A stretch of 64,000 bases of DNA from Actinoplanes sichuanensis (GTDB lineage Bacteria > Actinomycetota > Actinomycetes > Mycobacteriales > Micromonosporaceae), in assembly GCF_033097365.1 (NCBI RefSeq), contig NZ_AP028461.1, positions 6,200,001 to 6,264,000 of the forward strand, written 5' to 3'. The translations under genes were made by a program, and so were the position numbers. This document shows positions 8,769-17,169 of the stretch, piece after piece. Every line of letters begins with the position of its first letter. Positions within the stretch are counted from its first letter, which is position 1. Below the pieces are notes generated by a model that worked only from the letters and a program-made list of their open reading frames with translations, made no database searches and was not told the origin of the DNA.

Positions 8769-9932
8769 ATGCCGACCCCTGGACTGGACGGTTACGTCGA
8801 ACCGTGGCGCAAGCCGGAACACGACGACCTGGCCGAGCTCGCCCGCACCTTCTTCACCAAGGAGGTGCTGCCGCACGCCGCACGCCTGGAGCAGCAGGGC
8901 CACCCCGACCGCGAGCACTACCGCCGAGCCGGCGAGCTGGGGCTGCTCGGCCTCTCCATCCCGGAGGAGTACGGCGGCGGGGGCGGCGACTTCACCCACG
9001 AGGCCACGCTGTTGCACGAACAGACGCTGGCCGGCGAGGGTAGCCTGGGCATCGCCGTGCACAGCGGCATCGTCACCGGGTACATCAACGACTACGGCTC
9101 CGCGGAGCAGAAACGTCGCTGGCTACCGGGCCTGGTGAGCGGCGAGCTGGTCGGCGCGATCGGCATGACCGAGCCGGACGGCGGCTCGGACGTCCAGGCG
9201 ATCCGCACCCGGGCGACCCGCGACGGCGACGACTATGTGGTGAACGGTTCGAAGACGTTCATCACCAACGGAATCCTTGCGGACCTGTTGGTCCTCGCGG
9301 TGAAGACCGACACGTCCGCACGCGCGCACGGGATCTCGCTGCTGGTGTGCGAGCTGACCGGCGACCCGGCCGGCTTCCGCCGCGGCCGCAAGATCGAGAA
9401 GATCGGCCTGCACGCCAACGACACGGCCGAGTTGTTCTTCGACGACTTCCGGGTTCCCGCCGCGAACCTCTTGGGGACCGAGGGGTCCGGATTCATCCAG
9501 ATGATGCAGCAGCTGCCCCAGGAGCGTCTGGTCATCGGGGTCGGTGCGGTCGCGGCCATGCAGCGCGCGGTGGAGCTGGCCACGGCGTACGCCAAGGAGC
9601 GGGTGGCCTTCGGCAAGCCGTTGATCGGCCACCAGAACACCCGGATGGTCCTGGCCGAGGTGGCCACCCGCACCCGCGTTTCCCGGGCCTTCCTGGACGA
9701 CTGCATCCAACGGCATGCCCGTGGTGAGCTGGACGTGGCGACCGCCGCGATGGCCAAGCTCTATCTGACCGAGGGGCAGTGCGAGGTCGTCGACAGATGC
9801 CTGCAGATCTTCGGCGGCTACGGGTACACGACCGAGTACCCGATCGCGAAGATGTATGCGGACGCCCGGGTCCAGAAGATCTACGGCGGCACCAACGAGA
9901 TCATGAAGGAGCTGATCTCCCGTGTCCTCTGA
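8769..9932 (+). CDS. Acyl-CoA dehydrogenase, LCAD/isovaleryl-type
   Basis: FAD enzyme oxidising an acyl-CoA to the trans-2-enoyl-CoA. About 387 aa from the ATG at 8769; an in-frame GTG at 8751 is the alternative. Visible are the N-terminal helical domain ending LSIPEEYGGGGG, the flavin-contact motif GAIGMTEPDGGSDVQAI, the YVVNGSKTFITNG strand, and the C-terminal IYGGTNEIMKELI. The last has Gly where short/medium-chain enzymes carry the catalytic Glu. The base is therefore probably the Glu of QLPQERLVIG, as in long-chain and isovaleryl enzymes. The next gene starts 16 nt downstream, and the pair likely forms an operon under the divergent TetR gene. Confidence 0.92.
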   Translation: MPTPGLDGYVEPWRKPEHDDLAELARTFFTKEVLPHAARLEQQGHPDREHYRRAGELGLLGLSIPEEYGGGGGDFTHEATLLHEQTLAGEGSLGIAVHSGIVTGYINDYGSAEQKRRWLPGLVSGELVGAIGMTEPDGGSDVQAIRTRATRDGDDYVVNGSKTFITNGILADLLVLAVKTDTSARAHGISLLVCELTGDPAGFRRGRKIEKIGLHANDTAELFFDDFRVPAANLLGTEGSGFIQMMQQLPQERLVIGVGAVAAMQRAVELATAYAKERVAFGKPLIGHQNTRMVLAEVATRTRVSRAFLDDCIQRHARGELDVATAAMAKLYLTEGQCEVVDRCLQIFGGYGYTTEYPIAKMYADARVQKIYGGTNEIMKELISRVL

Positions 9933-9947
9933 GATCGGGTTCACCCG

Positions 9948-11030
9948 ATGACCGCCCTCGCCGGTGTCCGGGTGGTCGAACTGTCCGGCCTGGCGCCGGC
10001 CCCGTTCGGCTGCATGATCCTCGCCGATCTGGGCGCCGACGTGGTCCTGGTCGAGCGCCCCGGAGGTAACGGACCGGCCGGTCCGCCGCCCGGGCCGATG
10101 CAGCGCGGACGCCGTACCGTGACGATCGATCTGAAGTCCGAGGCCGGGGTGGCCGAGCTGCTGAGCCTGATCGAGAAGGCCGACGTCCTGGTCGAGGGCT
10201 TCCGCCCGGGTGTCGCCGAGCGGCTGGGTTTCGGCCCGGACGTCTGCGAGCGGCTGAACCCGGCTCTGATCTACGCGCGGATGACCGGCTGGGGTCAGGA
10301 CGGCCCGCTGGCCCCCGCGGCCGGCCACGACATCGACTACATCGCGATCGCCGGCGCCCTGGATCCGCTGGGCCGCGCCGGGGAGAAACCGCACGCCCCG
10401 ATCAACCTGCTGGGCGACTTCGCGGGTGGCGGCATGCTGCTGGCGGTGGGTGTTCTGGCCGCCCTGGTGGAACGGTCCCGGTCCGGTCGGGGCCAGGTGG
10501 TCGACGCCGCGATGGTGGACGGCTCCTCGCTGCTGATGACCTTCATCCACGGCATGGCCGCGGTCGGTCGCTGGCCCGCACCCCGAGGCCGGAACCTGCT
10601 CGACGGCGGGGCTCCCTTCTACGACACCTACCGGGCCGCCGACGGTGGTTTCCTCGCGGTCGGTTCGCTGGAGCCGCAGTTCTACGCGGCGCTGCTGAAG
10701 GGCCTGGAGCTGGCGGGCGATCCGACGCTGCCCGGCCAGTTCGATTTCGCCGCCTGGCCGGAGTTGCGGCGCCGCTTCACCGAACGCTTCCTGGAGAAGA
10801 CCCGCGACGAATGGGCCGCGATCTTCGAACCCCTGGACGCCTGCGTGAGTCCCGTTCTGTCGCTGACCGAGGCCCCGCTGCACCCGCACAACGAGGCGAG
10901 GAAGGCGTTCATCGAGGTCGGCGGCATAGTCCAGCCGGCGCCGGCGCCGCGCTTACAACGAACCCCCGCCGCGACCCCCGCCGCCCTGCGGACCGCATCG
11001 GTCCCGGAGGTCCTCTCCTCCTGGTCATGA
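9948..11030 (+). CDS. CaiB/BaiF family CoA enzyme, alpha-methylacyl-CoA racemase-like
   Basis: 360 aa. The N-terminus LAGVRVVELSGLAPAPFGCMILADLGADVVLVERP is the class III CoA-transferase Rossmann-type start. Residues GHDIDYIAIAGAL and INLLGDFAGGGML provide the His and Asp pair used as acid/base by alpha-methylacyl-CoA racemases, which supports a racemase over a CoA-transferase. A role in making branched acyl-CoAs usable by the adjacent dehydrogenase is inferred from the neighbourhood. Length is normal for the racemase branch. Followed by a strong hairpin. Confidence 0.85.
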   Translation: MTALAGVRVVELSGLAPAPFGCMILADLGADVVLVERPGGNGPAGPPPGPMQRGRRTVTIDLKSEAGVAELLSLIEKADVLVEGFRPGVAERLGFGPDVCERLNPALIYARMTGWGQDGPLAPAAGHDIDYIAIAGALDPLGRAGEKPHAPINLLGDFAGGGMLLAVGVLAALVERSRSGRGQVVDAAMVDGSSLLMTFIHGMAAVGRWPAPRGRNLLDGGAPFYDTYRAADGGFLAVGSLEPQFYAALLKGLELAGDPTLPGQFDFAAWPELRRRFTERFLEKTRDEWAAIFEPLDACVSPVLSLTEAPLHPHNEARKAFIEVGGIVQPAPAPRLQRTPAATPAALRTASVPEVLSSWS

Positions 11031-11064
11031 CCTTTCCGGTACGGCCACGACCACACAACCGCAA

Positions 11065-11111
11065 CGGCCCGGCACCGAACCACCCCGCGAGGTGGCCACG
11101 GTGCCGGGCCG
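11065..11111 (+). terminator. Terminator of the acyl-CoA operon
   Basis: CGGCCCGGCACC at 11065 and GGTGCCGGGCCG at 11100 pair perfectly over 12 bp. A small inner hairpin (CCACC/GGTGG) sits in the loop. It lies 35 nt after the stop of the racemase-like gene. There is no clear T-run. Confidence 0.6.
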
Positions 11112-11309
11112 AAGCGCGCCCGCCGGGCTGATGCGGTGGCGGGCGTCTTCGATGCCTTCGTGGGGATGAGGGGCCGGCCAGGGGCTCGTCTCGCTTCCAC
11201 CCCACGTGGGAGCGGTGGCGAGCGCCTGGCCGGGATGTTTCGGGTGCAGGGGATTCTCGACGGGGATGGGGATCTGCGCCGGGGCGGGCGCGTCTGCTGA
11301 CATCCTACA

Positions 11310-11323
11310 TGGGAGCGCTCCCA
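11310..11323. promoter_or_regulatory. CebR-type operator palindrome
   Basis: TGGGAGCGCTCCCA is a perfect palindrome and identical to the consensus operator of CebR, the LacI-family cello-oligosaccharide repressor of actinomycetes (known from Streptomyces; from memory). It lies 3' of the mannanase gene rather than in its promoter, and no gene clearly starts beside it. Confidence 0.7.
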
Positions 11324-11374
11324 AAGCAACCGGCCCGGCCGGGAGAACGACCGGCCGGGCCGGCGGACCGAGAC

Positions 11375-11475
11375 GGTGCCGCCGACCACATGCGGGCCGG
11401 CGAGACCGAGGGTGCCGCCGACCAGGTGCGGGCCGGCGAGACCGAGAGGGTGCCGCCGACCGCATGCGGGCCGGC
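11375..11475. repeat. Imperfect tandem repeat, about 36 bp x 3
   Basis: Three copies begin at 11375, 11411 and 11449, each opening GGTGCCGCCGACC and continuing with a TGCGGGCCGGCG core and GAGACCGAG. Periods are 36 and 38 nt; the third copy is shorter. It ends about 25 nt before the stop of the mannanase gene on the opposite strand. Confidence 0.7.
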
Positions 11476-11500
11476 GGCACCGGTGGAACGGGCGGACGGA

Positions 11501-12856
11501 TCAGCCGGCGGTGCAGGTCAGCGTGGGGACGCTGTTGGTTCCGGTCCACGAGCCGAGGAAACCGAAGTTGGTGCTCGCCCCCGCGGAGAGACTGCCGTTC
11601 CAGGCCGCGTTCCGGGCCGTCACCGTGCTTCCGCTGCTGGTCACGGTGGCACCCCAGGAGTTGCTGACGGTCTGGCCGTTGGCGTAAGTCCAGGTCACCG
11701 TCCAGCCCTTGATCGCCGCGCTGCCCGCGGTGACCTTCACGTCGCCCTGGAATCCGCCCTGCCACTGGCCGGCGATCGCATAGGTGGCGGTGCAGGCGCC
11801 ACCGGGCGTGGACGGCGAGGGCGAGGGTGACGACGGGGACGGCGACGGCGACGACGGGGTGGGCGAGCTGGGCTGGACCCCACCGAAGATGGTGGCCTCC
11901 TTACTGGTGGCCTTGAGTCCGTTGGTGCCGTTGACGATCCGCTGGCCCCAGGTGGTGAGCGAGGCGGCGTTGAAGCTGTTCGTCATGTCGAGGATCGGGT
12001 CGGTGTTGCCGGCCCACGACCACCCGAGGTATCCGAGCCCACGCGCCTGCGCCTCGGCCATCAGCGTCTGGTCGTCGACCTCACCCGACGCGAACTGCCA
12101 GCCGAACTCGCCGATCACGAGCGGCCAGTTGTTGTTCTGGAACACGTCGAGGTAGTTGCGGATCGACGCGGCGGTGTTGAACACGGCGTACATGTGGATG
12201 GACAGCACCGTGTTGTCCTGGGTGTCGGCGTCCAGCACCGTCTGCGCGTTGTCGCGCATCGTGTACTGCCAGTCCTGGCCCCAGTTGGGGGCGTCGACCA
12301 TCAGCAGGTGCTGGAAGCCGTTGCTGCGCATCTTCTGGATGGCGGCGACGGTGGCGGCGGTCCACTGGCCGGGGTTGGTGTTGCCGATCGGCTCGTTGCC
12401 GATGTTGATGACGACGTAGTTCTCCTGGCCCTGGAGCACGCTCTTGAGCGAGATCCAGTAGTTGACGGCCTGGTCCAGGGTGTAGGCGGCACCGTCTTCG
12501 CCGTACCCCGTGGTGTCGTGGTCCTCCAGGACACAGATCAGCCGGTTCGCCTTGCACAGGTTGATCACGTTGGTGACGTCGGCGGCGGTGTTGGCGGTCC
12601 AGCGGCCGCCGCTGAGCACGACCCGGACCGTGTTGGCGCCCGCCGCCTTCATGTCGGCGAACGAGCCGGTCTGCCCGGCGTACCAGGTGTGCATGTGGTT
12701 GATGCCGCGCATGATGAAGTTGCTGCCGTTGGCCTCGACGATGTTCCGGCCGCTGATGTGCAGGCCGGTGGCGGCGTAGGCGGGGGTGACGACGGTCAGC
12801 ACCGCTGCGGTGAGGGTGACGAGGACTGCGGCCAGCGTGGCCAGTCTTCTCTTCAT
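11501..12856 (-). CDS. Secreted endo-beta-1,4-mannanase-type GH5 enzyme with CBM2
   Basis: 451 aa. Signal peptide at residues 1-29, ending AYAA. Catalytic (beta/alpha)8 barrel about 30-325 with subfamily-8 style motifs: MRGINHMHTWY, GANTVRVVLSGGRW, DHDTTGYGE, and VDAPNWGQDW. The acid/base is Glu155 in NIGNEP and the nucleophile is Glu250 in VIGEFGW. A Pro/Ser linker (about 329-352) leads to a family 2 cellulose-binding module (354-451) with Cys at both ends and surface Trp residues. These motifs resemble Streptomyces ManA more than endoglucanases, so I favour mannan hydrolysis at a cellulose surface. It would act outside the cell on plant polysaccharide. The promoter region holds a short dyad but no CebR box. 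Confidence 0.88.
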   Translation of the reverse strand: MKRRLATLAAVLVTLTAAVLTVVTPAYAATGLHISGRNIVEANGSNFIMRGINHMHTWYAGQTGSFADMKAAGANTVRVVLSGGRWTANTAADVTNVINLCKANRLICVLEDHDTTGYGEDGAAYTLDQAVNYWISLKSVLQGQENYVVINIGNEPIGNTNPGQWTAATVAAIQKMRSNGFQHLLMVDAPNWGQDWQYTMRDNAQTVLDADTQDNTVLSIHMYAVFNTAASIRNYLDVFQNNNWPLVIGEFGWQFASGEVDDQTLMAEAQARGLGYLGWSWAGNTDPILDMTNSFNAASLTTWGQRIVNGTNGLKATSKEATIFGGVQPSSPTPSSPSPSPSSPSPSPSTPGGACTATYAIAGQWQGGFQGDVKVTAGSAAIKGWTVTWTYANGQTVSNSWGATVTSSGSTVTARNAAWNGSLSAGASTNFGFLGSWTGTNSVPTLTCTAG

Positions 12857-12883
12857 GGTCTGCCTCTTGAGGGGGATGAGAAC

Positions 12884-12900
12884 GGCGTTCGGTGAACGCC
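12884..12900. promoter_or_regulatory. Dyad upstream of the mannanase gene
   Basis: GGCGTTC and GAACGCC flank a 3-nt centre, 28-44 nt before the mannanase start codon. It could be an operator or a hairpin in the 5' leader. Confidence 0.35.
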
Positions 12901-12960
12901 CCGCCCCGGGCAGTGCCGGTCACGCTACCCGCCACCGGGCTGTATCGCAATGGATCGATG

Positions 12961-13992
12961 TCAGGCGGCCGGGCGGGTCTGCTTCTCCCGGTACATGGCG
13001 GCGTCGGCTTCGGCGGTGAGGGCGTCGAGCCCGGCCTCGCCGCCGGCCGGGCGCAGGGCCACGCCGATGCTGACGCCGACCGTGACCACGATGCCGTCGC
13101 CGAGGTCGGCCGGCCGGTGGACGGCGTCGCGGATGCGCTCGCACGTGGCGGCGACCGCGCCCGCTCCGGCCCCGGGTAGCAGGACCAGGAACTCGTCGCC
13201 GCCGAGCCGGCCGGCGGTCACTCCGGGCCCGGCGGCCGCGGTGAGCCGGACCCCCACCTCGTGCAGCAGCCGGTCGCCGGCCGCGTGTCCGTACGTATCG
13301 TTGACCTGCTTGAATCCGTTGAGGTCGAGCAGCAGGACGCCGAGCGCTCCGCCGGTGAGCCGGCCCGCGTACTCGTCGAGGTGCGCCCGGTTGGGCAGCC
13401 CGGTGAGCCCGTCGTGGGTGGCCTGGTGCTGCAGGGCCCGCCGGGTCTCCTGGAGTGCGGTGAGCTGCCGGGCGAAGGCGGTCGACTGCGAGCCGGCGAT
13501 GATCGCGGTCATCGCACTGGTGCCGAGCACGAACGCGGTGTCCGGTGAGTCCGGCACGAACACGATGAACGCGGCGGACGTGGCCACGAAGGTCAGCAGG
13601 GCTCCGAGCAACTGGTGCCGGATCGCCGCGATGGAGATGCTGAGGCCGAGCAGGGGCCAGGTGGTCTGCTCGAAGTCGCGTTCCGAGACGACCACGAACG
13701 CGATGATCGTGGTCGTGTCGAGCAGCACCTGCAGCGCGCTCCAGATCTGGTAGCGGGACCCGTCCGGCCGCCGCCGCGCCAGCAGGGCGAGCAGGTCCGC
13801 GGCGACCATCAGCACGATGCCGAGTCGGCAGGCCGTCGTCATGTCGGAGCTGAGGACCGCGGGCGCCAGGTCGGTCACGCCGCTCATGTAGACGGCGGTC
13901 AGAATCAGCCCGAGGGTACGGGAGACGAGCCCGGCGGCCTCGACGGTGCGCCGCCGGGACAGCAGCGAGTCGTCGACGTACGCCTTCCGCAT
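12961..13992 (-). CDS. Membrane GGDEF-domain diguanylate cyclase (copy 1)
   Basis: Makes cyclic di-GMP from GTP if active. About 343 aa from the ATG at 13992, chosen for GGGAGG just upstream and for alignment with its neighbour; an ATG at 14019 is possible. The N-terminal half has roughly five or six hydrophobic helices. The GGDEF domain follows the THDGLTGLPNRAHLDEY start and contains RLGGDEFLVLLPGAG, an intact active-site loop, and GVSIGVAL. The RxxD product-inhibition site expected five residues before GGDEF is absent. It lies 38 nt downstream of a near-identical paralogue, so the pair is a tandem duplication and probably one operon. Confidence 0.9.
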   Translation of the reverse strand: MRKAYVDDSLLSRRRTVEAAGLVSRTLGLILTAVYMSGVTDLAPAVLSSDMTTACRLGIVLMVAADLLALLARRRPDGSRYQIWSALQVLLDTTTIIAFVVVSERDFEQTTWPLLGLSISIAAIRHQLLGALLTFVATSAAFIVFVPDSPDTAFVLGTSAMTAIIAGSQSTAFARQLTALQETRRALQHQATHDGLTGLPNRAHLDEYAGRLTGGALGVLLLDLNGFKQVNDTYGHAAGDRLLHEVGVRLTAAAGPGVTAGRLGGDEFLVLLPGAGAGAVAATCERIRDAVHRPADLGDGIVVTVGVSIGVALRPAGGEAGLDALTAEADAAMYREKQTRPAA

Positions 13993-14030
13993 GAGCCTCC
14001 CATCGGCAGTGACGGGCATGACCTTGAGGG

Positions 14031-15086
14031 TCAGGCTGCCACGGTACGGCCACGCTTGTCGCGATACATGCCCGCATCCGCCTCAGCGGTCAGGGTGTCC
14101 AGATCGGCATCGCCCCCGGCCGCCCGCAGCGCCACCCCGGCACTGACGCCGACGGTCACCGCACGCCCGTCACCGATGTCGACGGGCCGCCGGATCGCGT
14201 CCCGGATCCGCACCATCACGCGGGCGGCCGCGGCACTGTCCCCCTCCGGCAGCAGGACCAGGAACTCGTCGCCGCCGAGCCGGCCGGCCAGCCCGTCCTC
14301 GCCGAGGGCCGCGGTCAGCCGGGCGCCGACCTCGTGCAGCAACAGGTCACCGGCGGCGTGTCCGTGTTCGTCGTTCACCTGCTTGAATCCGTTGAGATCG
14401 AGCAGGAGTACGGCCAGCGGTCGGCCGGCGCGCCGGTCGGCGTACGCGGCCAGGTGGGCCCGGTTCGGCAGGCCGGTGAGCCCGTCGTGGGTGGCCTGGT
14501 GCTGCAGCGCCCGCCGGGTCTCGTCGAGCGCCCGCAGATGACGGTCGAGCGCCGACGACTGGGTGCCGGTGATGACCGCGATCATGAATCCGACGACGAT
14601 CAGGTAGAACAGATCGTGGGTGCCCGGCACCAGCAGCGCGAAGCCGAGGGTGGTGGCCGCGAACACCGCCAGCGCACCGAGGATCCGGTGCCGGAGGGCG
14701 GCCACCGCGATCGCCGGTGCCAGCAGCGGCCAGGTGGTCTCGGCGGTCTCCCGCGAGGCGAGCGCCACGATCGCGATGATCGTCGCGGTGTCGATCACGC
14801 TCTGGCCGGTGTTGAGCCATGGGTACCATCGCGAGTCCGGCCGACGGCGGCCGAGGTAGGACAGCACGTTCGACAGACCCATCGTGGCGACGCCCACCCA
14901 GCAGACCAGGCGCATGTCGTCGCTGGCCACGGCGGCCGCGCCGGCACCGATCCCGGCCGCGGCGACGGCCGTGGACGCCATTCCGAAGCTGCGGGCCACC
15001 AGGGCGCCGGTCTCGATGGTGCGTCGCCGTCGGGAGAGCGCGTCGTCGTCCACCGGAGCGGTTGAGCGGCGGGTGGGCGTACGCAT
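14031..15086 (-). CDS. Membrane GGDEF-domain diguanylate cyclase (copy 2)
   Basis: 351 aa, same architecture as the next gene downstream: a hydrophobic multi-helix sensor half (about residues 30-190) and a C-terminal GGDEF domain with THDGLTGLPNRAHL, DLNGFKQVNDEHGHAAGD and RLGGDEFLVLLPEGD. The GTP-binding and catalytic loop is complete. As in the paralogue, the residues before the active loop (GEDGLAGRL) do not form an RxxD inhibitory site. The two proteins diverge mainly in the membrane half, which suggests different inputs feeding one output. First gene of the pair; 3' neighbour of the chemoreceptor, separated by a strong terminator. Confidence 0.9.
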   Translation of the reverse strand: MRTPTRRSTAPVDDDALSRRRRTIETGALVARSFGMASTAVAAAGIGAGAAAVASDDMRLVCWVGVATMGLSNVLSYLGRRRPDSRWYPWLNTGQSVIDTATIIAIVALASRETAETTWPLLAPAIAVAALRHRILGALAVFAATTLGFALLVPGTHDLFYLIVVGFMIAVITGTQSSALDRHLRALDETRRALQHQATHDGLTGLPNRAHLAAYADRRAGRPLAVLLLDLNGFKQVNDEHGHAAGDLLLHEVGARLTAALGEDGLAGRLGGDEFLVLLPEGDSAAAARVMVRIRDAIRRPVDIGDGRAVTVGVSAGVALRAAGGDADLDTLTAEADAGMYRDKRGRTVAA

Positions 15087-15133
15087 GAATCTCAGATCGG
15101 CAAGCCACCGCGAGCCTTGAGCGGAACGCGGAA

Positions 15134-15168
15134 GCGGGGCCGGTCGCCGTGATGGCGACCGGCCCCGC
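15134..15168 (-). terminator. Terminator after the chemoreceptor gene
   Basis: A 15-bp perfect stem, GCGGGGCCGGTCGCC and GGCGACCGGCCCCGC, with the 5-nt loop GTGAT, lies 12 nt beyond the stop of the leftward chemoreceptor gene and before the GGDEF pair. Confidence 0.8.
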
Positions 15169-15179
15169 CGGAACGGATC

Positions 15180-16739
15180 TCAGAACTTGAAGGCGCCCAC
15201 CAGGTTGCGCAGCTCATCGGCGGTACGCGACACGGCCGCGCTGGCCTCCCGGGTCTGCGTGACGCCGCCGACGGTGGCGGCGCTGGCCGAGGAGACGTCG
15301 CTGATGTTGGCGGCGATCCGGCTGGAACCGGCGGCGACCTCGGCGATGCTGCGGCTCATCTCACCGGTGGTGGCGGTCTGCTCCTCCACCGCCGAGGCGA
15401 TGGTGGTCTGGAAGTCGTTGATCTGGGCGATGACCTCGGAGATGCGGTTGATGACCTCGACCGCGCCGCCGGTGTCCTGCTGGATGGCGTTGACCCGGGT
15501 GTGGATGTCCTCGGTGGCCCGGGCGGTCTCCTGGGCGAGGTCCTTGACCTCGGAGGCGACCACGGCGAAACCCTTGCCGGCGTCACCGGCGCGGGCGGCC
15601 TCGATGGTGGCGTTCAGGGCGAGCAGGTTGGTCTGCTCGGCGATCGAGGTGATCAGCTTGATCACGTTGCCGATCTCGGCGGACGACTCGCCGAGCTGAC
15701 GGATGGTGTCGGTGGCGCGGGCGGCCTCGGTCACGGCTACCGACGCGATCTGGGCGGCCTCGCTGGTGTTGCGGGAGATCTCCCGGATCGACAGGCCCAT
15801 CTCCTCGGAGCCGGCGGCGACGGTCTGCACGTTGCGGGAGATCTCGTCGGCCTCGGCCGAGGCCGACGAGCTCTGCCGGTCGGTGTTGTCGACGGCGTCG
15901 GCGATCTGCGCGGAGACCCCGGCGAGCTGGTTGGAGGCGGTGGCGAGCTTGTCGGCGTCCTCGGCGATGGTCTGCATCGAGCTGCGCAGCTTGTCGAGGG
16001 AGCGGTCCAGGCCGGCGGCCATCACACCGAACTCGTCGCGGCTGGTGATGCCGCTGCGCGCGGTGAGATCGCCCTTGTCGAGGGCGTCGATGACCTCACC
16101 GAGCTGCCGGATCGGGCCGAGGATGGAGCGGACCATCGGGATCGCCATGCCGACCAGCACGACCAGGCCGAGACCGGCCACCAGGATCGCGATGTCACGG
16201 GTGGAGGAGACGGCCGCCTCCATGTCGGCCTTCTCCTGGGCGACCGCGGCCTCCACCTTCTCGGTGAGGGCGTCGAGCTGGTCGTCGGTCTTGTTGTTGG
16301 CCTCGGGGATCTCGTCGATCCGGCCGAGCACCGACTTCGGGTCCGCCACCCCGTCCTTGACGAACTGGGTGATGAACTCGCCGAAGGCCACGAAATCCGG
16401 GCGATATCCTCGGAATTCCTCGAGCATCGCGGTCGGCAGGCCGCACTCGTCGACCTTGTTGGCGGCGTTCGTCGACGAATCCACGTCCTCGGCCGCGTCC
16501 TGGTTGACGTCCTGGCCGAGCGCGGCCCGGTAGGCGTCCACCTTCAGCTCGCTCTGCCGGTTGTTCAGGTGGTTGATCGCCGCCAGGCAGGCCTCCAGGC
16601 TGCGCATCTGCTCAGCCTGGCTGGTCAGGGTCGACTGGCTGGTCAGGGTGATGGCGGCCAGACCGCCGAGCGCGACGGCCCCGGTGGCGACGATCACCCC
16701 CAACCGCTTCGCCGTACCGATGTTCTGAATCGCCCGCAT
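15180..16739 (-). CDS. Methyl-accepting chemotaxis protein
   Basis: 519 aa transmembrane chemoreceptor. The start is well supported by AAGGAGGGCAG before the ATG. It has one membrane helix at about 12-32, an extracellular helical sensor region (about 33-185), a second membrane helix (about 187-208), a HAMP domain, then a long cytoplasmic coiled coil. The conserved hairpin tip is intact ([18 protein letters not shown], then [17 protein letters not shown]), which is where CheA and CheW bind. The ligand is unknown. No che genes are nearby, so it must feed an array encoded elsewhere. Motile spores of Actinoplanes-type organisms would give it a use. Confidence 0.93.
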   Translation of the reverse strand: MRAIQNIGTAKRLGVIVATGAVALGGLAAITLTSQSTLTSQAEQMRSLEACLAAINHLNNRQSELKVDAYRAALGQDVNQDAAEDVDSSTNAANKVDECGLPTAMLEEFRGYRPDFVAFGEFITQFVKDGVADPKSVLGRIDEIPEANNKTDDQLDALTEKVEAAVAQEKADMEAAVSSTRDIAILVAGLGLVVLVGMAIPMVRSILGPIRQLGEVIDALDKGDLTARSGITSRDEFGVMAAGLDRSLDKLRSSMQTIAEDADKLATASNQLAGVSAQIADAVDNTDRQSSSASAEADEISRNVQTVAAGSEEMGLSIREISRNTSEAAQIASVAVTEAARATDTIRQLGESSAEIGNVIKLITSIAEQTNLLALNATIEAARAGDAGKGFAVVASEVKDLAQETARATEDIHTRVNAIQQDTGGAVEVINRISEVIAQINDFQTTIASAVEEQTATTGEMSRSIAEVAAGSSRIAANISDVSSASAATVGGVTQTREASAAVSRTADELRNLVGAFKF

Positions 16740-16806
16740 CTGCCCTCCTTAGCATCCGACGCCCACACCATCGGATGTGGCGGCGGTCACCTGAGGAAAG
16801 GCACAT

Positions 16807-17157
16807 TCAGCGGTTCAGACGACGGGTCCAATCGGACGGTACGGCACCGGCCGGACCGGGCGCCGGCTGATCGTCGGGACGGCTGGCCGGCGGGGCCAAT
16901 TCCGGCCCGGACAGGCCCTGCCCGGTCTGATAATTCCAGAACCAGTCCTCGCCCGGCTCGAAGGACTGGATGACCGGGTGCCCGGTCTGCGTCCAGTGCG
17001 CCGTGGCGTGCTGCGAGGGCGAGCTGTCGCAGCAGCCCACATGGCCGCACTCGGCGCATCGGCGCAGGTGGAACCACCAGCCTCCGGCGCCGAGACACTC
17101 GGCGCAGCCGGTGCCGGAGGGAGGGACGTCGGTGCGGATCGGTGCGTCGCTGGTCAC
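16807..17157 (-). CDS. UBP-type zinc finger protein
   Basis: 116 aa. Cys and His residues are spaced as in the ubiquitin-protease (UBP) zinc finger: GCAECL, LRRCAECGHVGCCDSSPSQHATAHWTQTGHPVIQSFEPGEDWFW. The last part, GHPV(I/V)xSFEPGEDW, is the classical UBP tail. Small free-standing versions are common in actinobacteria with no proven function; nothing in the sequence indicates ubiquitin binding. The C-terminal third is a Pro/Ala-rich tail. It follows the HxlR-family gene at 12 nt, so both may be co-transcribed. Confidence 0.85.
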   Translation of the reverse strand: MTSDAPIRTDVPPSGTGCAECLGAGGWWFHLRRCAECGHVGCCDSSPSQHATAHWTQTGHPVIQSFEPGEDWFWNYQTGQGLSGPELAPPASRPDDQPAPGPAGAVPSDWTRRLNR

Positions 17158-17169
17158 GGCGAGAACCTA

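Larger units (their letters stand above)
11112..11500. other. 389-nt gene-free stretch
   Basis: No convincing coding region on either strand. It contains one perfect 14-bp LacI-family palindrome (11310-11323) and a GC-rich tandem repeat (from 11375), both listed separately. The remainder is GC-rich sequence with no recognised feature. Confidence 0.6.

Noticed and set aside
11309..11830. Forward frame starting on the CebR box
   Set aside because: Tandem-repeat and antisense-linker residues only; no ribosome binding site.
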